Shown here piece after piece: positions 50,979 to 61,094 of a stretch of DNA of 64,000 nt. Every line of letters starts with the position of its first letter. The stretch's first letter is position 1. The notes beneath the pieces are model-generated. The model did not search any database and was not told the origin of the DNA. It saw only the letters and a list, made by a program, of their open reading frames with translations. The DNA is from Neopestalotiopsis rosae (Eukaryota > Ascomycota > Sordariomycetes > Amphisphaeriales > Sporocadaceae), in NCBI GenBank assembly GCA_023078685.1, contig JALGAS010000005.1, positions 806,001 through 870,000 on the forward strand. Reading direction: 5' to 3'. Position numbers and translations under genes: made by a program.

Positions 50979-51611
50979 TTAGTTGTCACGCTTCTTCAAG
51001 GTCAGACGTCGAATAAGCCTCTTGCCAAGCGGCAGGTTCTCCCGCTCCGCCTCGAGCTGCAGGTACATGACGGCGTGAAAGACGACCCAGAAGACGTGGT
51101 CGGCGTTCATGCCGCGGACCCAGGAGATGAGGTGATTGTCGTTTGCGGCGGCGCCGTTGAGGGCGTCGCGGGGGTTCTTGGTGTATCCCGCAACCCTGGC
51201 GGCGTTGACGGCTAGAATCAGCTTGGCGTACCAGTGGTTCACGTCCCAGTCGGCCGTTGTGGCGGCAGACGAGGACGGAGCCAGGCGCGCCGTCATGATG
51301 TCGTTCTTTTGGTGCGTGTTGACCAGGTCGTAGACGACGCTGGGCTTGGGCAGCGGGTTGTTCTTCTTGGTCCCGATGAAGCGGTCTCGGAACTGGGCAA
51401 ACGCGCCGCCGACCTCGAGGTGCAGGAACAGGCACGACAGCCGCTGCGCCGCCAGGGTGCGGTCCTCGGCAAGCTCGAGCAGCGGGCTCAGCTGCCGCGC
51501 GGCTTGGTCGTGGTCGAGTCTTCTTTCCACCATGTCCTTGATGGTTCGCTGGACGAGATCGTAGTCGCCGTCGCGGGACAGGTTCTCTGTGGATCTGGTT
51601 TGGGATGCCAT
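50979..51611 (-). CDS. Unknown 210-aa soluble protein, left partner of a divergent pair
   Basis: Single exon, 210 aa; the ATG at 51611 has a normal context. No signal peptide, membrane span or Cys. The sequence is predicted mostly helical and basic at the C-terminus (LIRRLTLKKR). Notable segments are a repeated Leu/Ala/Arg helix (QLSPLLELAEDRTLAAQRLS) and an aromatic patch (DVNHWYAK ... HVFWVVFHAVMY). I do not recognise a family; it could belong to one of the small fungal DUFs. A TATATAAT element lies about 125 nt upstream (51734-51741). Codon use is C-rich and even, as in expressed genes. The strand is chosen by promoter and aromatic-rich composition; overlapping opposite-strand frames are shadows. 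Confidence 0.72.
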   Translation of the reverse strand: MASQTRSTENLSRDGDYDLVQRTIKDMVERRLDHDQAARQLSPLLELAEDRTLAAQRLSCLFLHLEVGGAFAQFRDRFIGTKKNNPLPKPSVVYDLVNTHQKNDIMTARLAPSSSAATTADWDVNHWYAKLILAVNAARVAGYTKNPRDALNGAAANDNHLISWVRGMNADHVFWVVFHAVMYLQLEAERENLPLGKRLIRRLTLKKRDN

Positions 51612-52089
51612 GTTCTTGTTTTGATTCTGGGTATGTGAGTAGTGTTGTAGTTGATGTTGGTCTTGGGTGAGTTTTGAGTGAGAACAATGTTTTGATCATG
51701 AATTCGAGGTGTACTTTTCGAAGCCAAAGTCACATTATATACAGAATGTCAAGGTAGTTTCGCCTTTGGTCCAGTAACGGGACATGGCTTTCGTCTTCTT
51801 TACAATTCTTTGGAACTTGGAACAAGAGCCATTGATTGAGCAAGTTTCGAACCATGACAATTCCATTGTTGCTGGTTCATTGAAGGAGTAGAAAAACAAT
51901 GGTACAGTTTTCAGCCACTCACTAACTACGAAACAAAGCGGAATGTAGTACTATAAGCGACATTCATGATCCCCTATAATGGCTTGAAACTCTGCTAAGT
52001 CATAAGCGACTGAGGAGAGAGCACCACAGATAGAGGCACCAGTCTACCGTTTTCGCAAACAAAAACACACAAAAACACACACCATCAAA
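51612..52089. promoter_or_regulatory. Shared bidirectional promoter of two unknown genes
   Basis: 478 bp between the divergent ATGs at 51611 (-) and 52090 (+). It has a TATATAAT on the minus side (51734-51741) and a TATAAG at about 51952 on the plus side. A CA-rich leader (about 52057-52083) precedes the plus ATG. Divergent spacing like this often gives co-regulation; that is inference. Confidence 0.5.
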
Positions 52090-52773
52090 ATGTCTCTCGT
52101 ATTCCCCCAAACTCGCCCACAAGAGTACTTTCAAGAAAGATATCCCATCGTCCACTGCGCCATCGGCTACGTCCAGGGCCTAGGCTTCCCCGAGGACTTC
52201 GGCGCCGACCCCATCGGCGAGCTGCAGGGGTACCGCGACTTTTTCGAGCGGCATGCGGCCGCCGTCGAGTCGGCGTGGCGGGACTACTACATCATGTGGC
52301 TCATGAGCCACCGCGCCTCGGCCTTTCCCCGCTGGCACGCCGTCGAGACGCGGCTGCGCGACGCGCAGCAGCACGAGAACTTGGCCGATTACCTGGTGCT
52401 CATCGAGAGCAGCAGCGGTGGTACTGGCCCGGCCGTCTCGAATCACTACAAGTCCCACGTCGGCTGGGACCAGCTCGATCACGTCTGCGCGTTTATCCTG
52501 CGCCTGCAGATGCTCCGCTTCGACGCCGAGGCCAAGGTAGCCGGGTCAACGATGACGACGCCCACTTGGACGCAGTCGCAGACTTGGGGCGCGGCCTACG
52601 TTCTGGCGGATATGCTGCAGTGGCTGCACGTTGTTCAGCAGGAACACTTTCTCGAGACCGGAGGTACGACGCTGGGAGATGTGACCGCGGAGCTGGCGGC
52701 TCACGGCGACGCTATGGTGCCGTTGGGGCCGCTTCATCGGGAGACTCGTTGGTATCAGTTCTGGAGCCGGTGA
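52090..52773 (+). CDS. Unknown 227-aa soluble protein, right partner of a divergent pair
   Basis: Single exon, 227 aa; the ATG at 52090 sits in ATCAAAATG, a good fungal context. No signal peptide or membrane span. Rich in Trp, Tyr, His and Phe, with helical segments (GELQGYRDFFERHAAAVE, then a long DYYIMWLM helix). An ESSSGGTGPAVSNHYKSH stretch in the middle and a Trp-rich C-terminus ending in WYQFWSR are distinctive. No catalytic motif recognised. The high aromatic content and conserved-looking Trp/His residues suggest a structured globular domain rather than disorder. It diverges from the 210-aa gene and converges with the dehydrogenase gene. No clear sequence similarity to the 210-aa partner is seen by eye. 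Confidence 0.75.
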   Translation: MSLVFPQTRPQEYFQERYPIVHCAIGYVQGLGFPEDFGADPIGELQGYRDFFERHAAAVESAWRDYYIMWLMSHRASAFPRWHAVETRLRDAQQHENLADYLVLIESSSGGTGPAVSNHYKSHVGWDQLDHVCAFILRLQMLRFDAEAKVAGSTMTTPTWTQSQTWGAAYVLADMLQWLHVVQQEHFLETGGTTLGDVTAELAAHGDAMVPLGPLHRETRWYQFWSR

Positions 52774-52969
52774 ACAGAAAGTGTCGACTCGTGCCAAAGT
52801 CGCGAATGGACATGGTGGCGTTCAATACCACTTTTGGAGATAGTATATAATCACGTCCATACCGAAATCAGCTTTAATGGAGAATATGCAAGTGACTGTG
52901 TGATTTGTTCATCCAACCAAGTGTAGAATCCATTTCTTTTTTATTCCCTTTGACCCGTCGCATCACTAC

Positions 52970-54159
52970 TTAGTAGCCAGTATCTTTGTACAAAACCTTG
53001 AGCTCCTCGCCCTTTTCCCATCTCAGGATATTCTCAACCTGCTGCTTATACCAGTCCGACAAGGGGTCCCCCTCGACGTAGCCCATGTGAGGCGTGAGCA
53101 GGACGTCGGACCGCCCGCCCTCGCCCCATTTCGTCGTCCTCCACTCGCTGTCGGCGGGCAGGGGCTCGATGTTGTACACGTCCATGGCGATGCCGCGGAC
53201 GGCGCCGCGCCGGCCGGCCTCGAGCAGGTCCCGCTCCACGACAATGGGGCCCCGCGACGTATTGACAAAGAGGGCGCTCGGCTTCATCTTGCCCAGGTCG
53301 GCGGCGCCCACCAGGCCGCGCGACCGCTCCGACAGCACCACGTGGATGCTGACCACGTCGGACGCGCCAAACAGCTCGTCGCGGCTCACAGCCCGGAACG
53401 TCTTGGCGCCCGTGTCGGGGTCCTCGACGGGCAGACCCATGGCGCGGGCTTTCTCGTCGGCCGCCTCCTGCGTCAGATTGGGGCTCCAGGCCGCGACGCG
53501 CATGTTAAAGGCCAGGTGCATGATGCGCGCGACGGCGGCGCCCAGGCGGCCCAGCCCCACGGTGCCAAAGACCTTGCCGCTCAGGCCCGTGTTGAGCCGC
53601 GTCTGCCAGCCACCGCTCTTGACGGCCGCGTCGTCGGCCGCCAGGTTGCGCGCCAGGCCCAGGATCAGCGATACCGTGTGCTGCGTCGTGGCGTCTGGGC
53701 TCTGCCGCTCCGCGAGGGTTCCCGCCACGACCACGCCGCGCTCTAGAAAGGCGGCCACGTCCAGCGAGGCGTTGCGCGCGCCGGTTGTGAGCAGGAGCTT
53801 CAGATTCGGTAGCCGCGGTACGAGTTCTCCAGGGAAGGGTGTCCGTTCCCTCATTGTGCCTGGCATGAATATTAGTCTGCTGCACTGTTGTATTTGAAGG
53901 ATCAGGGTATCCGAGCCGTAGTGCATCACGTGCACTGGGCTCGGTAGGTAGAACGCCCAAACTTACAAATGATTGTATAGGGCTCCAGCCGCTTGACGAG
54001 AGCATCTTTGACATCTTGAGGCGTGTCAGGATGGTTGTATGGCAACAGGGTGTCTGTGTAAATGGTGACTTCGTAGCCAGCATCGCGCAGTTGCGCAAAG
54101 TGGGCCTTGGATACCTCTTGGTAATCGTCCAAGACGGCGACTTTAGTGCCCGCAGTCAT
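52970..54159 (-). CDS. D-2-hydroxyacid dehydrogenase (NAD(P)-dependent)
   Basis: Exons 54159-53967 and 53859-52970 (107-nt intron, phase 1) give 360 aa. The order is an N-terminal substrate-domain strand (KVAVLDDYQ), then a Rossmann NAD-binding fold with GLGRLGAAVA. The active-site Arg is in NTSRGPIV, followed by the Asp/Glu region and a His in TPHMGY. The splice joins TIIC to TMRERTPFP, where relatives have this loop. Length fits the D-isomer-specific 2-hydroxyacid dehydrogenases, which reduce 2-keto acids or oxidise D-2-hydroxy acids. Substrate cannot be told. Start at the ATG in AGCACAATGACTG; upstream in-frame sequence lacks an ATG. Confidence 0.93.
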
Positions 54160-54425
54160 TGTGCTGGATTGTGGTGGCAAGACTGCTGCTTTGTCTGAGC
54201 GAATTTGTAAATGAATAACTCAACCGGGTCTAATTATCCAAGCTGATGCAGCGTAGAATAAAAGAAATCGAGTTCTGGTCAAAGCAAAGCCAAAGAATGC
54301 AAAATATCGATGCAGATGAACCCCCCGGGCGGATGACGACAATTCCGGGTGGGCGCTTGCGATTGCGGAATGGGCGGCGGCAGTTTCCGGGCAAAACCCT
54401 CCCCGTCCGACGATCGCTTATACTC
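54160..54425. other. Short intergenic region between dehydrogenase and AT-hook genes
   Basis: It holds the dehydrogenase leader and promoter and the 3' end of the AT-hook gene; no gene seen. Confidence 0.5.
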
Positions 54426-55068
54426 TCACCCGGGCATGCTGGGCAAGTGCTGTCTTTTTGCTATGAATCGCATCTTGGGTTTCTTGGACTCCCTTTTCTT
54501 CTTCATGCCTTGCATAATTTCATGTCTCTTTACCCACCAGTTGGCAAGTGTACTGCATGGTATGTCGAAGAAGGCGGATGCTTCTAGCAGAGTGGGTGTC
54601 CGCTTGCAGACTTCGTCTTCCACAATGTCTGGTGGCGCGCCAGGTAGGCGACGGAATGGCTTCATGGGGTTGAATGGTATACGGACGGACCTGCGTGAGG
54701 TACGCAATCACGTCCTTCCTTTCTTTATCGTTGTATCTTTTGTGTCTGCCTCGTTTGTACTTGTTCTGTCCAGCGGAGAGAGCAGCTTGTGTAGATTTGG
54801 GCAGAGTGAATTCTTCTGCACTCTTTGGTGGCCGTCCTCTCTTCTTTGGAACGCGAAGGTACTGATCGATTTCAGCATCAGTGGGAATATGCAAAGGGAC
54901 GGATGGTGCAGCAGGCACAGGTACAGGTGCAGGTACAGGTGTAGGTGCGAGTGTAGGTGTAGGTGCAGTTGGGGGCGCGTTAGCAAGGCCTAGCTGTGGG
55001 ATTGGACGAGCCGGGGCCACTTGGCCCTTGACACGGTTTGTAGCTGTAGTATACCAAATATACGTCAA
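54426..55068 (-). CDS. AT-hook / small helix-turn-helix DNA-binding-like protein (start unresolved)
   Basis: Minus-strand coding sequence with an in-frame intron 54686-54629 (58 nt, GTCCGT donor, CCAG acceptor). Exon 2 ends at 54426. Upstream exonic frame is open to about 55068, but no ATG begins it, so an earlier exon or a later start is likely. Order: a Pro/Ala/Thr/Val repeat (APTPVPAPVPVP), an AT-hook (KKRGRPPK), a basic segment (KYKRGRHKRY), then a helix-turn-helix-like module (DKERKDVIAYL ... LLEASAFFDIPCSTLANWW). The second exon is in a different frame, joined only by this splice. AT-hook plus this short HTH suggests chromosomal or transposon-derived DNA binding. If the intron is wrong, the locus is frameshifted and a pseudogene. 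Confidence 0.5.
54915..54967. repeat. GGTGYAGGTRYA-type coding minisatellite
   Basis: Imperfect 12-bp tandem units (GGTGCAGGTACA and variants) encoding the Pro/Ala/Val repeat of the AT-hook protein on the minus strand. Confidence 0.75.
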
Positions 55069-55539
55069 TCAAGCTGCTCCAACTTCAAGTTCAGATACTG
55101 AAGTAAAAGACTGTCGCGCTCAACGCGTTTTACGGTGTTTCCGTACTGGAACCCCTTAGCAGTTTGACAGGAGAGCTAGGCCCCTTTTGCGATAGTGCTT
55201 CTACGGATTTCCGACAAAATACCGGTAATTTGAGTCGATAAAGGCATTGCCAATTAACCATCACCACCTCCTCAATAAACGACTTCGTTTAAGGCACTTC
55301 CAAGCTGGGAGCCTGATGCGTCTATTTAGACATTTGCGAGTGATCATTTATGGGCTGCTCGTATCCCAACCTCAATGTATGGGCCAGGAATTTCTGAGAA
55401 CTAAATATCTGAGAATGGTTGAATTGAAATAGACGACGATGGCACCATGCTTGACCTGCAAGTTGAGAGTTTCTGTGAATCTCAGTCTATATTGAAGTAA
55501 CCCATGGCGTTGGATTCTGCCTAAATCGAGACACAACTT
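55069..55539. other. Intergenic between AT-hook and RBR genes
   Basis: Nothing clear; it may contain the missing 5' exon of the AT-hook gene and the RBR 3' region. Confidence 0.4.
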
Positions 55540-57210
55540 TTACAGACGATTGTACCGACAACGACGGCAAGCCATGACCTTGCACTGACGACACTCATAG
55601 ATGAATATAGGCATCACATCATGGCACTCCTCGCACTCTTGGGGTCCTGGCCGGTTACTCCAGCGGTCGTGATCACACTCATGATTGTACCTCAGTCTTT
55701 GCATGAGCGATTCAAGTCGTTGTTGCCGATCGCGATGACGCACAGTCACGTCCTCGTGGCTATTGTCTCGTCGAGAAATCTGGTCATCGGGAATGATAGA
55801 GACCCTTTGTAGTAGAGATAGCAGATGTGAATCATCACGAGGTTCCAATTCCTGAGCGCCAATTTCAGCTGCAGGCTCGTTGACGTCGTCTTCGCGTGGT
55901 ACTGGCTGGTTGTCATTTATCTCCTGCATAGGTGGAATCACTTCGTCCGGGCCAATGTTGTCATCGTAGCCCTGATCGCGAGCATCAATTTCGGTTGCGC
56001 GCTCGTAGAGCCGCCGTTCATCCCACTGCTCGCACTGACAGGTTTTCCATTGAGCTCCGCAAACGTAGCAGAATTGAAATCCGCATCGACACCTGATCAA
56101 AAGTGAGTGAGCCGTATAAAGGTATGGCCTTTGTCTAAGCAAGACTTACGTCATGTGATTGCATCCAGTGTCTAATTCCACCATGCCCCAACAATTCTGG
56201 CAACGCTGCCAGCCGTGATCTCTAGCCAGTTGAATCACCTGTTGAAGTGGCCCGTCGTTAGGACAGTCGCCGACATGCGTGGCATTCTTGCAGGTGGTAC
56301 AAGTGCGAAGTCCACATGCGTCACAGACAGCTATGTTGTCCGTACAGTTCTCTCGTGGTATGAATTGGGCGCACTCTGAATTGTGACAATAAGTTCGATT
56401 TGGTGTCGAGAACTCAATGGCCTTTTTACGAAATTGCTGGACCAGTTCTGCATCCAGGAACAGTCGATTCCGTTCCAACGGTATAGGTAACCTGCAGCAC
56501 CGCGGGGGGAAGAGGGTCTCGTCGACCATGGCATCCCGGAATAGGCGGGAGAGACATTCCCGGCAGTACTCATCGCCACAGGGAGCCCTGGCGACGTCGG
56601 CAAAATGCTTGTGGGAGCCGCAAGCTACACAGTTGCGTCTTGGTTTTGCTTTCCGCTTGTCTCTGGACGCGGCCCATGCAGAACTCTCGGGCAGGTCGTT
56701 CACATCACTTTCCCCATCGAGATCATCACCTGTCTCGGAATCGCCGTTCGCCTCGAATTCTTCGATACCATCGACGTATATGTATAGAAGCTTCTCAATG
56801 AACTCGTCTTCATCGTCTGTCGCTGCAACTTGGCCAGTCAGGTCAACCTCGGGTGTCGAGGGTGTGGCCCCTTCGCTGACTGCGATCGAAAGGGTGTGGT
56901 CCTGTTCTGCTCGCCGTTCTTCCTCCTGCGAGAGGTACAGTGCGAGACCGTCGGATCGTATAGCGTGTTGAACACTACTCGCCATTCTTCTGTCAGAGGC
57001 GAATGCCTGGGCCCTGTTTATCTCCTGGAGGTAGAGGTCAAGAGCCAAATGTTGATCCGTCTCGGCGCCGATGGGTTGCTTGCCTTTACCTACAGTGGCT
57101 GATATTGCTTCTTCACAGTCTTCCAACAAGAGCTGAATAATGAGGGCAGCATTTTCGTTGTCCATCTGTGCCATAATTGAGGTATGGATAGTGGCCTCCA
57201 TGGAAGTCAT
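55540..57210 (-). CDS. RBR (RING-IBR-RING) E3 ubiquitin ligase
   Basis: Exons 57210-56150 and 56092-55540 (57-nt intron) give 537 aa; the ATG at 57210 follows a frame with no earlier ATG. The first ~200 residues are acidic and helical. RING1 starts at CVACG and has PCGDEYCREC, where the usual metal-binding His of CxHxxC is Asp. The IBR follows (TYCHNSEC ... DACGLRTCTTCK). RING2 has CQNCW, then TGCNHMTC with the likely catalytic Cys350, then CRCGFQFCYVCG; the intron splits the codon of Thr354. A further C-terminal cysteine cluster (CEECHD ... CRQCKVMACRRC) adds a zinc-binding part. RBR ligases take ubiquitin onto that Cys before transfer. Substrate unknown; the domain order is typical of many fungal RBR proteins. 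Confidence 0.92.
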
Positions 57211-57919
57211 CTTGGCGATTCTCTGACAAGTTTTGTTCAACTAATCTGCGGGATTCTAAGAGGTTTCTCTGTGAATATCTTGCCAGTAACAAAGGGGACA
57301 AGACGTAATGACGAACAACTGGGTGACTCGTATTTATGTGCATGGCCTGGTTCCAATGGAATCCAGGCGGTTCGGCACATTTCTAAACCCCTTAATATGT
57401 ATATGTACGCAAGCTAGGACGTTATCAAACCAAAGGTTCACCTTGCACGAGTTTCCTTCGTTACGTCTAGGGCTTGCTGGAGATGGCCGTCAAGTGATAC
57501 TTGTATTAATTCAGGCACTAACACGGTATATAATGCACCAAATTGCTTTTTCAAGCCTTCACCAGGGCCTGTCAAGCATTTTGGTGGCTTAAATGGCTTA
57601 AATTGCTTTTAGTCATTTCTTTTCCTTGTTTCCGATGGGCCTCCCGCAGCATTGGCAAGTAATGCCAAGATAAGAACGAAGAAGTAATTCCGGTACTTGC
57701 AATGGTTTTGATGACAAATAACTAGACGCATGTTTCTCGCAAGATAAATCCGGTGATACCAATATATCGACGGTGCGGATCAACAACACTAATATTTGGT
57801 GTCAAAATGAATACGATGACATAAATTACCGGACATAATCCCGGGGAGGGTCTTGGTTCCATGGAAACAATCACTTGTACTATACTGATACACATCGATA
57901 AACCTTCCAATGCACAGTC
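57211..57919. other. Intergenic: RBR promoter and CsbD-like gene 3' region
   Basis: No gene seen. Short open frames on both strands around 57300-57592 lack motifs. Confidence 0.5.
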
Positions 57920-58274
57920 TCATCCTTCATAGCCGCTCTTCCGTCTCATTTCGTGTCCCCTTTCCTGTAGGCCTTGATTATGCACAAGCTTCCCTATCCC
58001 CTCCATTGCCTGTCCTCTGAGAGAGTCTGCATTACAGTTAGACAACAGTAATTCGGAGGTCTTAATATATCATATATACTCACCTCTGCGATACTCGCCC
58101 GTTTTGTTTCCATGACCAGTACCATGGGTCATGGCTGAACCAGCTCTGGGCTTATCAGGTACTATAGGATCCGTGATGCGCTTCTTGAGCGACAAGTCTT
58201 CTGGTTGCTAATGGTGTCTTAATGGGATATGATTACATACAGGCACAAATAGAGTTTGCGCTTACCTCAGTCAT
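57920..58274 (-). CDS. CsbD-like small stress protein, three short exons
   Basis: Exons 58274-58266 (9 nt: MTE), 58207-58084 and 58026-57920 give 79 aa; introns are 58 and 57 nt. Donors are GTAAGC and GTGAGT; acceptors are TTAG and GCAG. The exons are too short to stand out as open frames, yet the joins are clean and phase-consistent. The protein is hydrophilic. Its second half (DSLRGQAMEGIGKLVHN and LQERGHEMRRKSGY) has the pattern of CsbD-like domains: repeated G-x3-E-x2-GK with N-x2-LQ-x2-G spacing. CsbD-like proteins in fungi and bacteria are linked to stress responses; that is inferred. The first half is Lys/Thr/Gly-rich. The ATG lies in a normal context; a 9-nt first coding exon is unusual but seen in fungi. 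Confidence 0.75.
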
Positions 58275-60069
58275 GGTTAAAGTCGTTTGTTTTCGAAATG
58301 CTATAATGGTCGCAAGTGAGGTGGTGGACTATTGACACATATCGTCATAAGGGGATGAATGGAACCGCAACTTGACATGTTTCAGAAAATGGGACCAGTA
58401 TATTAAATACGAATACCTTCACCTTCCACCTGCCGGTTATCAAGGGAACTCTATTGGATTGAACGTCCTACATGCACGGAATTCTACCAAGACCGTTTTT
58501 CCCTACGTCATTTGCCTGTGACAAGGGGTAAGCAATTGCCCAGGTGAACTCTGATGGGCCCGATCCGTGGCTGTGAGTGGCCGGTCCCTCACGCGCACTA
58601 TCTCCAGCCTATCACCGTGACAGGCCTCGCTGCGCATCCTTGCTACTGACCTTTGCCCAGAATAAAAAACGTTCTGGCCATTTACTTAGCTTCCCAAACT
58701 GAAAGCAAGCATGGGAATGTAAAGGCTGGCGGAATGCTGGTTAAAAGTCTATTGGATCAATCAAAGATCACTCGTTTGGTCCTTGGATTGAGGCATTCTA
58801 TGGAACATTTGACTGCCCAGGCAGATAAGCAGACAAAACAACACTTTGTTTTGCACGATGACAATAACCATAGATCAATTATTCCATCGCAGCAACTTCA
58901 AGTCATATGTTCAAGAATAACGTCAGAGTTGATATCTCACGATTTCTCAAATACACAGCACTAGGTATAGAATACTATCTGGCCCCAATCACGTAATATT
59001 TCTGAATATCGCGGCGCCCAACTGTCATCGCTGAATACAGGCCATTCGACTTCCGAGAACAGAGACTCCCAGGAAAGAGACAAGAAGAAACAGGCAATGC
59101 AGGGAATCTTGATCATACGGTTTGGACGCGCCAACATTGGCTGATATTCGTGCCAGCCGATGACCACGAGAATGAAACGAAGCAAGACAATTGGAGGAAT
59201 CAAGGGGAACAGGAAAAAAAAAATGAAAAAAGAAAAACAGCAAAAGGAATTGACCCTCAGCACACTGACAGTTTGGTAGTCAAAGCCCTCTACGCTCTTA
59301 CCACTCTGCCAATGTGTCCCAAATTTTATTTGTTCAGGTCTGGTCGGGAAGTGCTGGACCAGAGACATTGGTTAGCCACTTATTCAGATATATCAGATTT
59401 CCCTTCAAACAGTCAACGGGGAGCTTTGCAAACGCCTCTCCCCCAGTGGTTGAATGTGATGTGAGGGAGTGTGGGTTCCAGGTGCGTTCTGGCTGCATCA
59501 GAAGCTGCCACTTCCTACAACGTTTCGTTTCCACTCAGAGCAGAGTAAGCCATGTATCACCGGCATCAAGGCATGGCATCAGATCGCGGCATCAATATCA
59601 CCACTTGAGCACTCAGGGAACTTGTATATTAACCTAGTGCGTTGGGCATGGAAATAGAACGTGATGCTCGACTCGTGTTTTCTAGCATTCCGTCAAAGCA
59701 ATTGTCCGGGTGTAAAGACTATGGCCGTGTCAAGTAACGACTATCGTCTTTCTCAGATACTCTGAAATTTATAACAGGCATCAAGAACGGCCAGGCATCA
59801 TCGATCATGGTAGTAATTTCATCATTTGTTTTAACAGGGCAATAAACCCCTATTAGTCTATCGTGTTCACTCTAATAGAGAGTTATTCTTGAATCGTTGC
59901 AGTCTAGGCATTACCGCTATTCCGGCATAAACAAAGTAAGGTATCATCATATGGTCGTCCAGTACACTCATCATGAGTCTGCCACAAGCCATCTAGGCCA
60001 GTGACATCTTGGGAAACAATGTCAGAAAAAGGGCAAGGAAAAGAAAGGAAACGGGTCGTCTCGGCAGCT
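58275..60069. other. Gene-poor stretch between CsbD-like and Rab4 genes
   Basis: 1.8 kb without a supported gene. AT-rich in places, with A-runs near 59215-59240. Open frames on both strands overlap and are motif-free. Confidence 0.5.
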
Positions 60070-61094
60070 CTAACAGCACCCACGCCTCCGGCCGCCCAGT
60101 GAGAAGACCTCTTCCCACTCTCTCAAGGCCACGGTACCCCGGCCCTTGCCCTTCTTTCTCCTTCTGACACCTCCATAGTCTGTATCGTCAACGGTCAAAC
60201 CGCTCTTGATACTGCCGCCATCGCTCGCGCCCGCTGTCCACATGCCGCCGTCGCCGTACTGGATTCCGCTCATTGGATCGTCAGGATCTATCTCGCCCAG
60301 CTCGATTTTGGTGAGAATCATCCTTGCAAGTCGCGCAAACACCTCGTCAACGCCCTCGCCGCTAAACGCTGATACCTCCATGGCTACTGGCACATTTACC
60401 CGACTCGCCCAGCGAGTCGCATCAGCGGCGCTGACCTCACGACCCTCGGGCGCCTCCGTCGCCCGTAGCATTGCGCCGAGCCCCGGGTTCGTCGCCGTGC
60501 TCTGGAAACTTGTCCCATATGGGCCCGTAGCACTGCTGATACTGCCGCCGGGTGTAGGCGGGGGTCCAAAGTCGATCAGACTTCCCTCGTCGCCGCTGAG
60601 GTCGAGCTTGTTGCCGACGAGGATGGTGCTGAGGTTCGGGCTCGCGAGGGCGTTGGCGTCATTGAGGAACGGCTGCAGGGCCCGAAACGTGCTATGGTTG
60701 GTGAGGTCGTAAACCAGAACGGCGCCGGCGGCGCCGCGGTAGTAAGACCGGGAGACGGATCGGAAGCGCTCCGTGCCGGCCGTGTCCCAGAGCTGGAGCT
60801 TGATGCGCTTCCGTCGTGCGCCGGTGCCGACCTTGATAATTTTGCTGGCGAACTCGACTCCGATGGTCTGTGACGAGAGAATGCGCCACTCGGACTTGAC
60901 AAAACGATGAAGGAGGCATGATCTAGACAAGAGGAAAATCGATGTCAGTGTTAAGACGCATATAACAAAATACGGATTTGCAGGGTCGGAGGGAGGAAAG
61001 GTGCCACGAGAAACAGCTTTGGAAAAACAGGATAGACTCACTTTCCCGTTCCGCTGGGTCCGAGCAGTACGATCTTGGCGAGGTAATCATACAT
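60070..61094 (-). CDS. rab4: Rab4-type small GTPase
   Basis: Exons 61094-61042 and 60922-60070 (119-nt intron, phase 2) give 301 aa. G-box motifs are visible: GPSGTGKS (split by the intron), QTIGVEF (switch I), WDTAGTE (switch II), NKLD, and the SA box in EVSAFSG. The C-terminus ends GCC, so double geranylgeranylation and membrane attachment are expected. Between NKLD and the SA box there is an unusually long Ser/Gly/Thr-rich insert of about 55 residues, and the C-terminal tail is also extended. This makes it larger than a ~210-aa Rab. Rab4 proteins work in recycling from early endosomes. The start MYDYLAK fits the family; a short upstream exon cannot be excluded. Confidence 0.88.

Noticed and set aside
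53087..53897. Two long plus-strand frames over the dehydrogenase
   Set aside because: Shadows of the C/G-biased dehydrogenase exon; no motif.
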